64,000 nucleotides of DNA from an uncultured Fibrobacter sp. (GTDB taxonomy: Bacteria > Fibrobacterota > Fibrobacteria > Fibrobacterales > Fibrobacteraceae). The stretch spans positions 15,595 to 79,594 of the forward strand of contig CAKUXP010000013.1 of assembly GCA_934700345.1 (NCBI GenBank), in the 5' to 3' direction. The stretch's first letter is position 1; every line of letters starts with the position of its first letter. The translations under genes and the position numbers were made by a program. The notes under the pieces are model-generated. The model was not told the origin of the DNA, ran no database searches, and was given only the letters and a program-made list of their open reading frames with translations. Shown here in pieces: positions 1 to 8,533 of the stretch.

Positions 1-376
1 AGAAACGGATAAAACGGGATTGAATATCTCGCTGTATGATTCGGAATGCGGAGCCTCTAGGCTTGCGGCAAATCTTTCCGGCGGCGAGTCTTTCCTTGTA
101 AGCCTTTCTCTGGCCCTTGGGCTTTCATCCCTGGCCAGCCAACGTGTACGCATCGATACGCTTTTCCTTGACGAAGGTTTCGGTTCGCTGGATGAACGTA
201 AATTGCAAAGAGCGATAGAACTTTTGCACCGCCTCGGGGAAAGCGGCGATAAGCTGGTAGGCGTCATTTCGCACGTGAATCGCTTAAAGGAGGAAATCGC
301 AAACCACATCGAAGTGATTCCTACGGGAAGCGGTCACAGCAGGCTCTCGGGGCCGGGCATTCTTGCCGGAAGATGA
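1..376 (+). CDS. sbcC: SbcC-like nuclease ATPase subunit, C-terminal end (partial)
   Basis: Only the C-terminal part is present; the reading frame is open from the window edge (codons from base 2), so the TTG at 20 is not the real start. The fragment holds an ABC-type signature motif (LSGGE) followed about 30 residues later by a Walker B stretch ending in FLDEGFGSLD, then a D-loop region and an ISHV H-loop. This order and the phrase DEGFGSLD are typical of the SbcC/Rad50 head domain, which pairs with the SbcD/Mre11 nuclease to process DNA ends and hairpins in the cytoplasm. RecN or another SMC-type ATPase is the alternative, but the motif wording favours SbcC. A terminator hairpin follows at 441. 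Confidence 0.85.
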   Translation, partial: ETDKTGLNISLYDSECGASRLAANLSGGESFLVSLSLALGLSSLASQRVRIDTLFLDEGFGSLDERKLQRAIELLHRLGESGDKLVGVISHVNRLKEEIANHIEVIPTGSGHSRLSGPGILAGR

Positions 377-440
377 TTGTGATTGTCAAGATTTGTCGCG
401 TAAAAAATGATTAATCGATGAAAATCTTTTTTTCGATTGA

Positions 441-472
441 ATCGTTCCCTTGACGGGAGCGATTTTTTCTTT
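441..472 (+). terminator. Rho-independent terminator after sbcC
   Basis: Nine-base-pair stem (441-449 with 455-463, one G-U pair), 5-base loop, then a T-rich tail. It lies 65 bp downstream of the sbcC stop and separates it from the lipase-like gene at 577. Confidence 0.75.
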
Positions 473-576
473 TATCTTGAAAATCCGCATTTGTCCGGAC
501 GCGGCAATTTCTTCAAGGATAGCGTCCTTTCGTAGATTTCCCAAAAATAATCAATTCATTTTTTAGGAGAAAATCT

Positions 577-2847
577 ATGGAGCTTTTTAAAGCTTTGCCT
601 TTTGTCGTATTATCTTCCGTGAGCCTTTTTGCCACGGAAATCACTTATCGCGATTCCAGAATGGGAACGGCGATTACTTATCCGGGTTCACCCGTTCCTG
701 TGGAAAACATCCAAAATCCCAAGGCGACTTATTCGTTCAACACCTATTGTACGGATATCGGCAAGGACGGTAAGTTCAAAACGGGAGCCTTTGAAGTGAC
801 GAAGATTCGTCGCCATGCGGACAAGAAGACCATTATGCGTTCCGTTGCTCGGAGTTCTTCGATTCCGAACTATTACATCACATGTGAAAACGAAGCGGAA
901 TACCGCGTCACATGCGGTAACGGCCTCGCCTATTCGGGGAAACTGAAATGGACGGCTGCAGTGCGGCGTTGCAAGAAAAACTGCAATGTCGATAAGGGAT
1001 GGAAAACGGTTTCGCTGGGCGATTACGATGCCTCGACGGGGAAGTTCTACCAGAAAGGTTTTTGCAAGGATGAAAACCGGGTTCCAAAGGAAGAAATCTT
1101 TGAACAATGGAACGTTCGCAAGGTGGCGCTCCCGGCGCTTCCTTCGGGTTCCAAAAAATTGGGCAGACCGATTGTCTTTGTTCCTGGCCATAATTCTTCG
1201 TTTGTTTCTTTTGGAGCAAAACCGCTCGGTAAGGCAGAGGCGACCAATTCGGATTTCTTGAACGGAAAAGTTTCCGGCTACGAGCAAGGATCCTTGCCGG
1301 ATGTCATCGCGAGAGACCAAAAACTGAACGTTTCGAAACAGGGTATCAATTCCAACGGCTTGTATTTCTTCACTGCGCCGTATCGGAAATCCGGAAAGAA
1401 CTACGTCCAGGTCCTGCCTCATTGGAAAGACGATGACGCCAAGCAGTCGATTTCCTTTGCGCTGTATAAATATCTTGAAAAGGTACTCAGTGCGCACTAT
1501 GGAAATTCCTGGAAAACGGATGCGTCAAGACAGGTCGATCTGGTGGCGCATAGCCAGGGTGGACTTGTCATTCGGGAAATGCTCCGAGGGTTAAGGGCGA
1601 ATTCCAGGCGCTATCCATCGGGAATGGCGAATCCGGCGAATCATATCCGCCGCGTTGTCACGGTAAATACGCCTCATTTCGGATCGGAACTTGCCGATGA
1701 CTATGCGAATATTAAAAAATCGAAGCCCGCTGTCGCTGAATTCATCAAGGAAATCCAGGACCAGAGAGACCGGGAAAAGAAAGGAAACCGCTATGCGGGC
1801 AGAACGCTGCTTTCGGCAAAAGTGAAAAAGGATCTGGTCGAGTTCTTTAAAAAAGGAGCGGGAAAGGATATTTCCGCATCGATTTTACAAGAAATCGGCA
1901 TGGGGAAAACGGCAAGCAAGGTTGTCGCAAATCTTTTCATTCCTTCGGACAGAATCCTTTCCGGGCTTTTGGGAACATCGACCGATGTGAGCGTAAAGCT
2001 TTTGGGAAGCTATGTCGGCGATTTCAAGTTGAAAACAACCTATAAGTATCTTTTCGGGCTTCGGGAAAAGACAACAACGAAAAAAATCGACTTCCTGAAA
2101 CCGCTTCGCGATTCGTTATGGGCGTGGCATGTCGATGGATCGCATCTGGCGACACATTCATCCTTTATGGCGAAACTTTACAAGGAAGGATATCCGAAAC
2201 GTCCGGATGGGACGAACGTGCAGATGCGCCCGATGTATTCTTCGGATATGCGAGGTCTTCGCAACTATTTCATGAACCAGCTTTCGGAAGGGAGTTCCAA
2301 GTTTTGCAAGAGTTCCAACGGCGTCGAGAAAAACGCCTGTCTGTCTGTGTCGAATTTTATCAATGCGCTTCTGTATAAATCCCAAGGAGTCAAGCTGAAG
2401 AACATCCAGGGAATCGAAAGCTGGCTAAAGTTTTACAACGACCTAATGGAGGAATGGCTTGGCGCAAGCGACCTGCTTGTAACGGCTTACAGCCAGCAGT
2501 TTATGGATAAGAAGCAGAGGCTCGGTCCAAAATACCAGAAGGAATTCCTTTCGCCGAAGACTTATTCCATCTATCTTTCGCAAGTTCCGGACATGTATCC
2601 ATATAATGTGGTTCCCCATGGCGATGTGCTGACTTACGGCAGAATCGACAATGCCGATTACAATATCCATCTGCAGAGCATCGAATTTGAAGGCGCTCCG
2701 CGGAAAGGTTCGGATCTCTATTGCGCATTGGACGAATCCAAATGTTCCGTTGGCCTGAAAAAGGTGAAGCGCAAGGAAGCCGCTCCCGCAAAGGTTATCG
2801 GTGGAATCGTCATGGTGGATTGGAAACATCTTGTCGGCGGTGCCTGA
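577..2847 (+). CDS. Secreted alpha/beta-hydrolase (lipase/esterase-like)
   Basis: A 756-residue protein with an N-terminal signal peptide (hydrophobic residues about 6-19, ending near FATE). A central alpha/beta-hydrolase region contains PIVFVPGHNSS, a typical oxyanion-hole strand-turn at about residues 205-215, and VDLVAHSQGGLVIRE with the nucleophile Ser at about residue 326 (A-H-S-Q-G, matching the lipase G-x-S-x-G elbow except for Ala first). A NTPHFGSELAD stretch follows, as in PGAP1/triacylglycerol lipase-like families. The N-terminal 190 residues are Cys-rich and unassigned. A good ribosome site (AGGAGA) precedes the ATG. It heads an operon with a lipoprotein and a PDZ protein, overlapping the next gene by one base. 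Likely an exported ester hydrolase; the substrate is unknown. Confidence 0.75.
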   Translation: MELFKALPFVVLSSVSLFATEITYRDSRMGTAITYPGSPVPVENIQNPKATYSFNTYCTDIGKDGKFKTGAFEVTKIRRHADKKTIMRSVARSSSIPNYYITCENEAEYRVTCGNGLAYSGKLKWTAAVRRCKKNCNVDKGWKTVSLGDYDASTGKFYQKGFCKDENRVPKEEIFEQWNVRKVALPALPSGSKKLGRPIVFVPGHNSSFVSFGAKPLGKAEATNSDFLNGKVSGYEQGSLPDVIARDQKLNVSKQGINSNGLYFFTAPYRKSGKNYVQVLPHWKDDDAKQSISFALYKYLEKVLSAHYGNSWKTDASRQVDLVAHSQGGLVIREMLRGLRANSRRYPSGMANPANHIRRVVTVNTPHFGSELADDYANIKKSKPAVAEFIKEIQDQRDREKKGNRYAGRTLLSAKVKKDLVEFFKKGAGKDISASILQEIGMGKTASKVVANLFIPSDRILSGLLGTSTDVSVKLLGSYVGDFKLKTTYKYLFGLREKTTTKKIDFLKPLRDSLWAWHVDGSHLATHSSFMAKLYKEGYPKRPDGTNVQMRPMYSSDMRGLRNYFMNQLSEGSSKFCKSSNGVEKNACLSVSNFINALLYKSQGVKLKNIQGIESWLKFYNDLMEEWLGASDLLVTAYSQQFMDKKQRLGPKYQKEFLSPKTYSIYLSQVPDMYPYNVVPHGDVLTYGRIDNADYNIHLQSIEFEGAPRKGSDLYCALDESKCSVGLKKVKRKEAAPAKVIGGIVMVDWKHLVGGA

Positions 2848-4001
2848 TGAAGCATTGGATTGTACTTTTGTTTTCAGGATGCCTTATCGCTTGTTCTTCA
2901 AACGGAGAGCTCTCGCAGAAAAACGAGAATTCTGTCTGGAGTTCGGCGGGACTTGCCGTAGATTATGCCGATGCCGAAAATCTTGGCACGGGTATCGAGA
3001 CCGTTATAAGCGTAGGCGAGTATCTTTTTGCGCGCAATGATCGGCAAATCGATGGCAAACGCCGTTACCAGCTTTTCCAGGGTAAGGTCGGCAGCCTTTT
3101 CTGGAAGGAACTGGAACTTCCCGGTGGTGATGTACCAAATGTTCTTTTTGCCGATTCGGGATGCCTTTACGTGGGGACTTTCTTCAGTCCTGGCGGAGCG
3201 AGGCTTTGGATATTCGATCCGGAAAAGGAGATTTGGCAGCGTGAAGAACTTCCTGTTGTAGATAGAAAGTATTCCATTTCGGATCCCGCTTACGGAATAG
3301 ACGGCATAGCCAAGTTTCGCGGACGCCTAGTACTCTCGTTTTCTCACGGGATGCCTGGAGAAAAAAATCCCATCTATTTTGAATCGGATGACGGAACGTG
3401 GAAGAACTGGAACCGGGGATTTCCGCTCGAGGAATCCTTCATTCGTGCCGAGGAATGGAACGGTTCCCTGTTCGCTATGACCTATGGCAACGGAGTCTAT
3501 CGTTTTGATCTTTCGGATACGGCGTGGCATGCTGTTCCCGCTCCGACGGTCGCTTGCGAAAATGGCGATTGGAACGATTCGTCGATGCTCGCCCGGGATG
3601 CGGTAATTGAAGATAACGGCTTGCTTGTGGGCTATGCGAATCTGGAAGGCGTCTTTTCGCTTTCTTCGCAGGGAATCTGGCGTCAGAAGATGGAGTGTTT
3701 CCTGCTTGACAGGGAAAGCGATGTCTCTTTGATTTCTAGAACTCCAGCATCCGTTTATCGCTTTGTTCCGTTTCGGGGACATTATGTGGCCTTAGGCGAA
3801 GGTTCCGCCGTCTATTCTCCCGGAAAAAATCGCTGGAACGATCTGCCTCCAATTTCCGGGGTGACGGAAATTCTAGATGGAACGATTGTAAAGGACACTC
3901 TTTACGTTGCGGCTTTCCAGAAAGGCGTGATGAAACTCGCCACGTCTTTCCTGGATTCAATCATTTACACAAACACAATCCTTTCAGAGGTGACAAAATG
4001 A
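2847..4001 (+). CDS. Lipoprotein, possibly propeller-like
   Basis: Start chosen at the ATG at 2847, which overlaps the stop of the lipase gene (ATGA) and gives a clean lipoprotein signal peptide: MKHWIVLLFSGCLIAC with lipobox LIAC. An upstream in-frame start at 2721 would lie inside the lipase gene and hide the signal. The mature 370 residues carry several repeats of short beta-strand segments with W/Y-rich ends (for example a GARLWIFDPEKEIW stretch and a repeated pattern of gene-product-like 'VYRFDLS...W' blades), suggesting a beta-propeller fold, but no specific family is recognised. It is translationally coupled to both neighbours, so it probably works with the lipase-like and PDZ proteins at the cell surface. 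Confidence 0.7.
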   Translation: MKHWIVLLFSGCLIACSSNGELSQKNENSVWSSAGLAVDYADAENLGTGIETVISVGEYLFARNDRQIDGKRRYQLFQGKVGSLFWKELELPGGDVPNVLFADSGCLYVGTFFSPGGARLWIFDPEKEIWQREELPVVDRKYSISDPAYGIDGIAKFRGRLVLSFSHGMPGEKNPIYFESDDGTWKNWNRGFPLEESFIRAEEWNGSLFAMTYGNGVYRFDLSDTAWHAVPAPTVACENGDWNDSSMLARDAVIEDNGLLVGYANLEGVFSLSSQGIWRQKMECFLLDRESDVSLISRTPASVYRFVPFRGHYVALGEGSAVYSPGKNRWNDLPPISGVTEILDGTIVKDTLYVAAFQKGVMKLATSFLDSIIYTNTILSEVTK

Positions 4002-4726
4002 AAAAATCATGGATATTAGGAATGCTTGTCGCGTTTCATACCGCCATGGCGAGCGAATCGTTTGGCGGGTTGGGGCTTGCAATCTATCCGTCGGAAAGCG
4101 GAGCCGAGGTCGCTTGCGTGGTACAGGGCGCGCCGGCACACTTGGCGGGAATCGAAAATGGCGACTTTCTAGTTGCGGCGAACGGCGTTTCGCTGGCGGG
4201 AAAGCCATTGGAATTCGATACGGAAGTCTTGAGAGGCAATCCAGAAGAACCTGTGGAATTGACCGTCTTGCGAAATTCAGATACATTGCGCGTATTGGTT
4301 CGCCGCGAAGCGATCGTTGCCAATACCCCTGCCGACGGGGAACTTTCCGGAATGGCGTTCAATGTGTTGGCGGATGAGTCGTTGCGGTTTCTGGATGCAG
4401 TCGAGCTTCCTGGCCTGCGAGCGGATGTGTATGCGAAGGTTTCCGAAAAATCCGCATCGGTAACGAATTCCCGCAAAGACTCGAAAAAGATTCATCCCCT
4501 GCCGGCATTTGATCGAAGCCTTATCCGGTTTGAACTGGAATCCTCCGGTCATGCGACTGTGGATGTTTTTTCGGCTCACGGTCAAAAAGTCGAATCGCTC
4601 GAGGTGGAAGGTCTTGTCGGTATGAATCAGCTTGACTGGAATGGTGCCGGGCTTTCATCGGGAAGTTACTTTGTTCAAATTTTCCAGAATGGAAAAACAC
4701 TCTACTACAAGGGGGAACTTCGCTAA
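3998..4726 (+). CDS. Secreted PDZ-domain protein with C-terminal sorting-like domain
   Basis: 242 residues. A signal peptide (about 1-19, ending AMAS) is followed by a PDZ domain (about residues 22-105: GLGLAIYPS, then AHLAGIENGDFLVAANGVSL, a standard PDZ core, then VELTVLR). A linker of about 50 residues leads to a C-terminal beta-sandwich (about 165-242) with DVFSAHGQKVESL, a W-N-G turn, SSGSYFVQIFQNGK and a final YKGELR, the pattern of FlgD-Ig or type IX secretion type A sorting domains. There is no protease domain, which is unusual for an exported PDZ protein. It overlaps the lipoprotein gene by 4 bp (ATGA) and is the last gene of the operon, followed by a terminator. Confidence 0.75.
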   Translation: MKKSWILGMLVAFHTAMASESFGGLGLAIYPSESGAEVACVVQGAPAHLAGIENGDFLVAANGVSLAGKPLEFDTEVLRGNPEEPVELTVLRNSDTLRVLVRREAIVANTPADGELSGMAFNVLADESLRFLDAVELPGLRADVYAKVSEKSASVTNSRKDSKKIHPLPAFDRSLIRFELESSGHATVDVFSAHGQKVESLEVEGLVGMNQLDWNGAGLSSGSYFVQIFQNGKTLYYKGELR

Positions 4727-4749
4727 GGGAAGACTGGAATAAAATCAAG

Positions 4750-4778
4750 AAGGAGCCGCCGATGCGACTCCTTTTTCA
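4750..4778. terminator. Bidirectional terminator between convergent genes
   Basis: AAGGAG at 4750-4755 pairs with CTCCTT at 4768-4773, with two further G-C pairs inside; a T run follows. It sits between the PDZ gene (plus) and the glycosyltransferase gene (minus), and probably serves the plus-strand operon. Confidence 0.6.
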
Positions 4779-6014
4779 TTACTTTTTCCTGGCGCCTTCG
4801 GCTTTGTACCTGGCGATGACGGATTCGTAGAAGTTAAATGTCTGTTTTGCGATGCTTTTCCAACTGAATACGTCGATGGCCCGCTTTCGGCTGGCTTCTC
4901 CAAATTTTTTTGACAGATCCGGATTGTCGATAAGCGCGTTCAGGTTGTCGGCAAGGGCCTGCTGGAAGGATTCTGGATTCTTGGGGGAAAAATTCGACGA
5001 AGATTTGGATTCTAGCGGAACGAGGAATCCGGTCTGGCCCTGGACAATGATTTCCGGGATTCCGCCGACGGCACTTCCGACGACTGGTGTTCCGCAACTC
5101 ATCGCTTCGAGGTTGATGATTCCGAAAGGTTCGTAGAGCGACGGAGTGACAAAAGCGGTTGCGTATGTGTAGAGGACGCGGAGTTCCTTGTGCGGCATCA
5201 TTTCCTGGATCCAGAAAATCCCGTCGCGGCTTTTTTGCAGGCTTTGAATCCTGGATTCGCATTCTGCGGCGAGTTCCGGTGTGTCCGGGGCACCGGCGCA
5301 AAGAACGATTTGCACGTCTTTTCGGATATGCGGAATCGCTCCGATGAGCTGGGAAATCCCTTTCTGCTTTGTGATGCGACCGACGAAGAGAACGAAAGGC
5401 TTGTCGCGATCAATGCCGTACTTGTCGAGTACTTCCGGCTCGAACGTCGGCTTGTAGAAGTCGGGATCGATACCGTTGTAGATCACCTGGATGCGGTCGG
5501 CGGGGACATTGTAAAGTTCCATGACATCGCGCTTCATTTCGTTTGAAACGGCGATAACTCCATCGGCGGCTTCGTAAGCGGTGCGTTCAATCCAGGAACT
5601 CATTTGGTATCCGCCGTTTCCTAGCTGTTCCGCTTTCCATGGACGGTGCGGTTCGAGGGAATGGGTGGTCAGGACCAGAGGACATTCCAGAAGGCGGCTG
5701 GCGAGCACTCCGCCAAAGTGGCTATACCAGGTATGACAATGGACGATGTCGATCTTTTCAAGGCTTCCCATCCATTGCAGGTTGATGTCGAGCGGATTCA
5801 GGATCTTGGATATCCGGGAATCGGAGGGAACGATGCCGAGCTTTGGCGAAAAGCCTAGCGCATGGAGATTCCTTTCGGTGTCGTTCTGGTGGCCGAATGC
5901 GCGCGCTTCGATTTCGCAGAACGCCTTGAGTTCGCGGGAAAGAAACTGGACATGGATTCCGGCACCGCCATAGATGTCGGGAGGAAATTCATTGGTGAGA
6001 AGGGCGACTTTCAT
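4779..6014 (-). CDS. glgA: Glycogen synthase-like GT4 glycosyltransferase
   Basis: 411 residues, full length for a GT4 enzyme. The N-terminus MKVALLTNEFPPDIYGGAG is the classic start of starch/glycogen synthase-like proteins, with the GGAG donor-binding loop. VHCHTWYSHFGG and LTTHSLEPHRPWK follow, then VIYNGIDPDFYKP, FVGRITKQKG and the E-x7-E region PSLYEPFGIINLEAMSCGTPVV. The combination THSLEPxRPWK matches the GlgA group found in corynebacteria (some of which are GlgM, making maltose-1-phosphate from ADP-glucose). Cytoplasmic storage-polysaccharide synthesis is the likely role; Fibrobacter is known to store glycogen. No other glg genes lie nearby. The symbol could equally be glgM. Confidence 0.8.
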   Translation of the reverse strand: MKVALLTNEFPPDIYGGAGIHVQFLSRELKAFCEIEARAFGHQNDTERNLHALGFSPKLGIVPSDSRISKILNPLDINLQWMGSLEKIDIVHCHTWYSHFGGVLASRLLECPLVLTTHSLEPHRPWKAEQLGNGGYQMSSWIERTAYEAADGVIAVSNEMKRDVMELYNVPADRIQVIYNGIDPDFYKPTFEPEVLDKYGIDRDKPFVLFVGRITKQKGISQLIGAIPHIRKDVQIVLCAGAPDTPELAAECESRIQSLQKSRDGIFWIQEMMPHKELRVLYTYATAFVTPSLYEPFGIINLEAMSCGTPVVGSAVGGIPEIIVQGQTGFLVPLESKSSSNFSPKNPESFQQALADNLNALIDNPDLSKKFGEASRKRAIDVFSWKSIAKQTFNFYESVIARYKAEGARKK

Positions 6015-6100
6015 ATCGGTAAATCTATCTTAATTCTTTTTAAAAAGAAAGATTCCGTTGAAATTGTGGGTATATATCCGAATTCAAGGCGCCTTGCCGC

Positions 6101-7918
6101 TTAATGGTGTTCGGAAAGCGCCTTGGCGATGGATTCCTTTGTTAAGATTTCGGGAAGGGTTTCCCATTTCCCGGATTCGGGATGATAGACCGCATAGGCG
6201 GGGACGCCGCTTTTGCCGAGAGTTCGGAGAAGGCGGGTGATTTCCGGGCTTTCGAGTGTGTAATCCGCCTTGACGAGGATTGCCTTTGCCCGGGACAGGA
6301 TTTCGCGGACATCGTCCTTGGAGAGAACGACCGCTTCGTTGGTCTTGCAGGTGAGGCACCAGTCTGCAGTCACATCAACAAAAATCGGACGATTCTCGCT
6401 AGAAAGCGCTTGAAAGGTTTCTTCCGAATACAGATACCAGCCGTTTTCATCGACGGTCTTTTCTGCCGCAAGTCGGGCCTTTTCGTTTAGGACAAGGTGA
6501 ATCGCCGGTTTTCCGCCCAAAAACCACGCGACGAGAAAAATGAGCGCGATGACAAGGATCGAAATAGGTTCCCGTGCGAAAGGCTTGTCCGGTCGGGCGA
6601 ACTTTCCGACGGCAACCGAGAGAAAAACAGCAAGGATTGCGAAACCGCAGACGATCAACGCTCCCAAGGCCCCTGCCATACGGAAGGAAATCCAGATGAG
6701 CCATCCGGCGGTTCCGAGTAGGAAAAGCCCGAGAAGCTTCTGTACCTTGGCCATCCAGGCTCCCGGTTTTGGAAGGACTTTCCGTACGGACGGAAAAATC
6801 GCGACGAGAATGTAGGGAAACGCCAGTCCCAGTGCGGCGAATGTAAAGAAGAGGAATAGAATCGCCGCCGGCTGTGTAAAGGCGAATCCCATTGCGGTTC
6901 CGAGAAAAGGTGCGGAACACGGAGTGCTCAAGAGAACCATCAGAATGCCGCTCGCAAAAGCTCCGCCGAGGCCTTCCTTGCGTGTCGCTGCGTCCATCCT
7001 GGTAAGGGTTGATCCCGGGAGGAAAATTTCAAACGCCCCGAATAGGTTCATGGCGAAAGCCGAAATCAGGATAACCATAAAGACGATGAAACCCGGATTC
7101 TGAAATTGGAATCCCCAGCCGACGAGACCGTTTCCGGCCTGGATCAGGATGACGATTGCCGCAAGAATCCAAAAGGAAACCAGGATTCCGAACACGAGCA
7201 TCCCGGTCAGTTTCCAGAGTCGCGCCCGCGTCTCCCCGGCGTTTCTTGTCAGGTTGAAGAGCTTTAAAAAGAGAACCGGCAGGACGCAGGGCATCAGATT
7301 GAGAATCAGTCCACCCAAAAATGCAAATCCAAGCAAGAGAATCAACGGCTCACCGGAGTTTTTTTTTAAAGGCTCTTTCTGGAAAGGCTCTTCCTTGCTT
7401 TGCTCGAGCGCTTTTAGCTGCATGGATGCGTGTACGGTCTGCGGAGCGAGACATATCTGGCTGCATGCCTGGTAGGAAAAGTCGACGTTTGTCGTGCTGG
7501 TGTCGTAATCGCTGGCGAGGCTTTTTATCGGAATCCGAATCAGGAATGTTCCCTTGAAAACCAGGTTCTCAAGATCCAGCGCTTCGCTGTATTCCTTGAT
7601 AGGCGTGGGCCAGTCCGGTTCGTCGAACTCGATTCCTCGGGCCTTGATATTGAGAGTCGAAGGCTTTAAAAATTTGTCGGCTGCGATGTTTGCATTGACA
7701 TGCCAGCCTTCGGGAATGGAAACCTGGACGTTTACCATTGTCCCCGGGACGGTTTTTTCCGGCGGATAGGAAATTTCGATATGCGGTGGCGCCATATTGT
7801 TGAGCGACACGAAACCGAAATCGTCGGCCATCGCGAAGCTGCAGAAAAGCAAAATGAAAAAAACGAACGATTTTTGAAACCGAACGGTTGCCAAATTTGC
7901 CATTGGTTGGGTTTTCAA
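6101..7918 (-). CDS. dsbD: Thiol:disulfide interchange protein DsbD
   Basis: 605 residues in the three-part DsbD layout. After a signal peptide (about 15-32) comes a periplasmic N-terminal domain with the Cys pair in SYQACSQICLAPQ. A membrane domain of about eight helices (roughly residues 190-450) carries the two conserved cysteines in LNLMPCVLPVL and LLSTPCSAPFLGTA. A C-terminal thioredoxin-like domain holds VTADWCLTCK with the redox Cys pair at about residues 521 and 524. The protein passes electrons from cytoplasmic thioredoxin to periplasmic partners, keeping cysteines of exported proteins reduced. An alternative start five residues later (MANLA) is possible. It lies divergent from the sigma-factor gene, 74 bp away. 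Confidence 0.93.
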   Translation of the reverse strand: MKTQPMANLATVRFQKSFVFFILLFCSFAMADDFGFVSLNNMAPPHIEISYPPEKTVPGTMVNVQVSIPEGWHVNANIAADKFLKPSTLNIKARGIEFDEPDWPTPIKEYSEALDLENLVFKGTFLIRIPIKSLASDYDTSTTNVDFSYQACSQICLAPQTVHASMQLKALEQSKEEPFQKEPLKKNSGEPLILLLGFAFLGGLILNLMPCVLPVLFLKLFNLTRNAGETRARLWKLTGMLVFGILVSFWILAAIVILIQAGNGLVGWGFQFQNPGFIVFMVILISAFAMNLFGAFEIFLPGSTLTRMDAATRKEGLGGAFASGILMVLLSTPCSAPFLGTAMGFAFTQPAAILFLFFTFAALGLAFPYILVAIFPSVRKVLPKPGAWMAKVQKLLGLFLLGTAGWLIWISFRMAGALGALIVCGFAILAVFLSVAVGKFARPDKPFAREPISILVIALIFLVAWFLGGKPAIHLVLNEKARLAAEKTVDENGWYLYSEETFQALSSENRPIFVDVTADWCLTCKTNEAVVLSKDDVREILSRAKAILVKADYTLESPEITRLLRTLGKSGVPAYAVYHPESGKWETLPEILTKESIAKALSEHH

Positions 7919-7992
7919 ACCGGGACTCCTTTTTGATTCCTATTTTTACGGATGTCGCTTTTTGTCCGCTCCCGAATTTGGTCAGGAGTCAT

Positions 7993-8514
7993 ATGGCCTC
8001 TATTCAAGGGCCTGTTCGAAATCAAGATATATTGAACTTTTGGAATCGGCATCGGTTTCAAATTTACAAATTGTGCCTGCATAAAATGCGAGGAACGGGC
8101 TCAATCCAGGATTTGATGCAAAATGTTTACATTCGACTGCATACGCATTTCGACGAGGTCCGTTCCTTGAAAAATCCTGTCGGCTGGCTTATCCGTGTGG
8201 CGGAAAACATCTGCTACGACGAGTTCCGTCGCCTGTATCGTACGCAAAATGTTTGCGAAAGGCTTTTCCGCTATGACGTGCGTCGCAATGAACAGAATCG
8301 AAGGGAACTAGAAAATGAGCGACAGGTAAATTCCTGTCTGGACATCCTGTCTCCGAACCTGGGAACGCTTGTTGAATTGCACTATTTAAAGGGATTTTCC
8401 ATCAACGAACTTTCCGAAATTTCAGGGACTTGTCGTTCGGCAGTCGCCAAGAAACTGGTTCTTTCCGTAGGAAAAATGCGTAAAAAAGTCCTGGAACAGG
8501 TGAAGGCTTCCTGA
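7993..8514 (+). CDS. ECF-type RNA polymerase sigma factor
   Basis: Start taken at ATG 7993, preceded by CAGGAG; the frame is open upstream to 7888 but that would run into the dsbD promoter region. The 173-residue protein shows sigma region 2 (about residues 10-80: SIQDLMQNVYIRLHTHFDEV, then LKNPVGWLIRVAENICYDEFRR) and region 4 (about 115-165: LVELHYLKGFSINELSEISG followed by a helix-turn-helix). It is the length of a minimal ECF sigma factor with no extension. No anti-sigma gene is adjacent; the next gene, 19 bp downstream, encodes a PorZ-like exported propeller protein, suggesting that expression or control of that protein is connected with this sigma factor. Confidence 0.88.
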   Translation: MASIQGPVRNQDILNFWNRHRFQIYKLCLHKMRGTGSIQDLMQNVYIRLHTHFDEVRSLKNPVGWLIRVAENICYDEFRRLYRTQNVCERLFRYDVRRNEQNRRELENERQVNSCLDILSPNLGTLVELHYLKGFSINELSEISGTCRSAVAKKLVLSVGKMRKKVLEQVKAS

Positions 8515-8533
8515 ATTTTGGTAATATTAAAGG

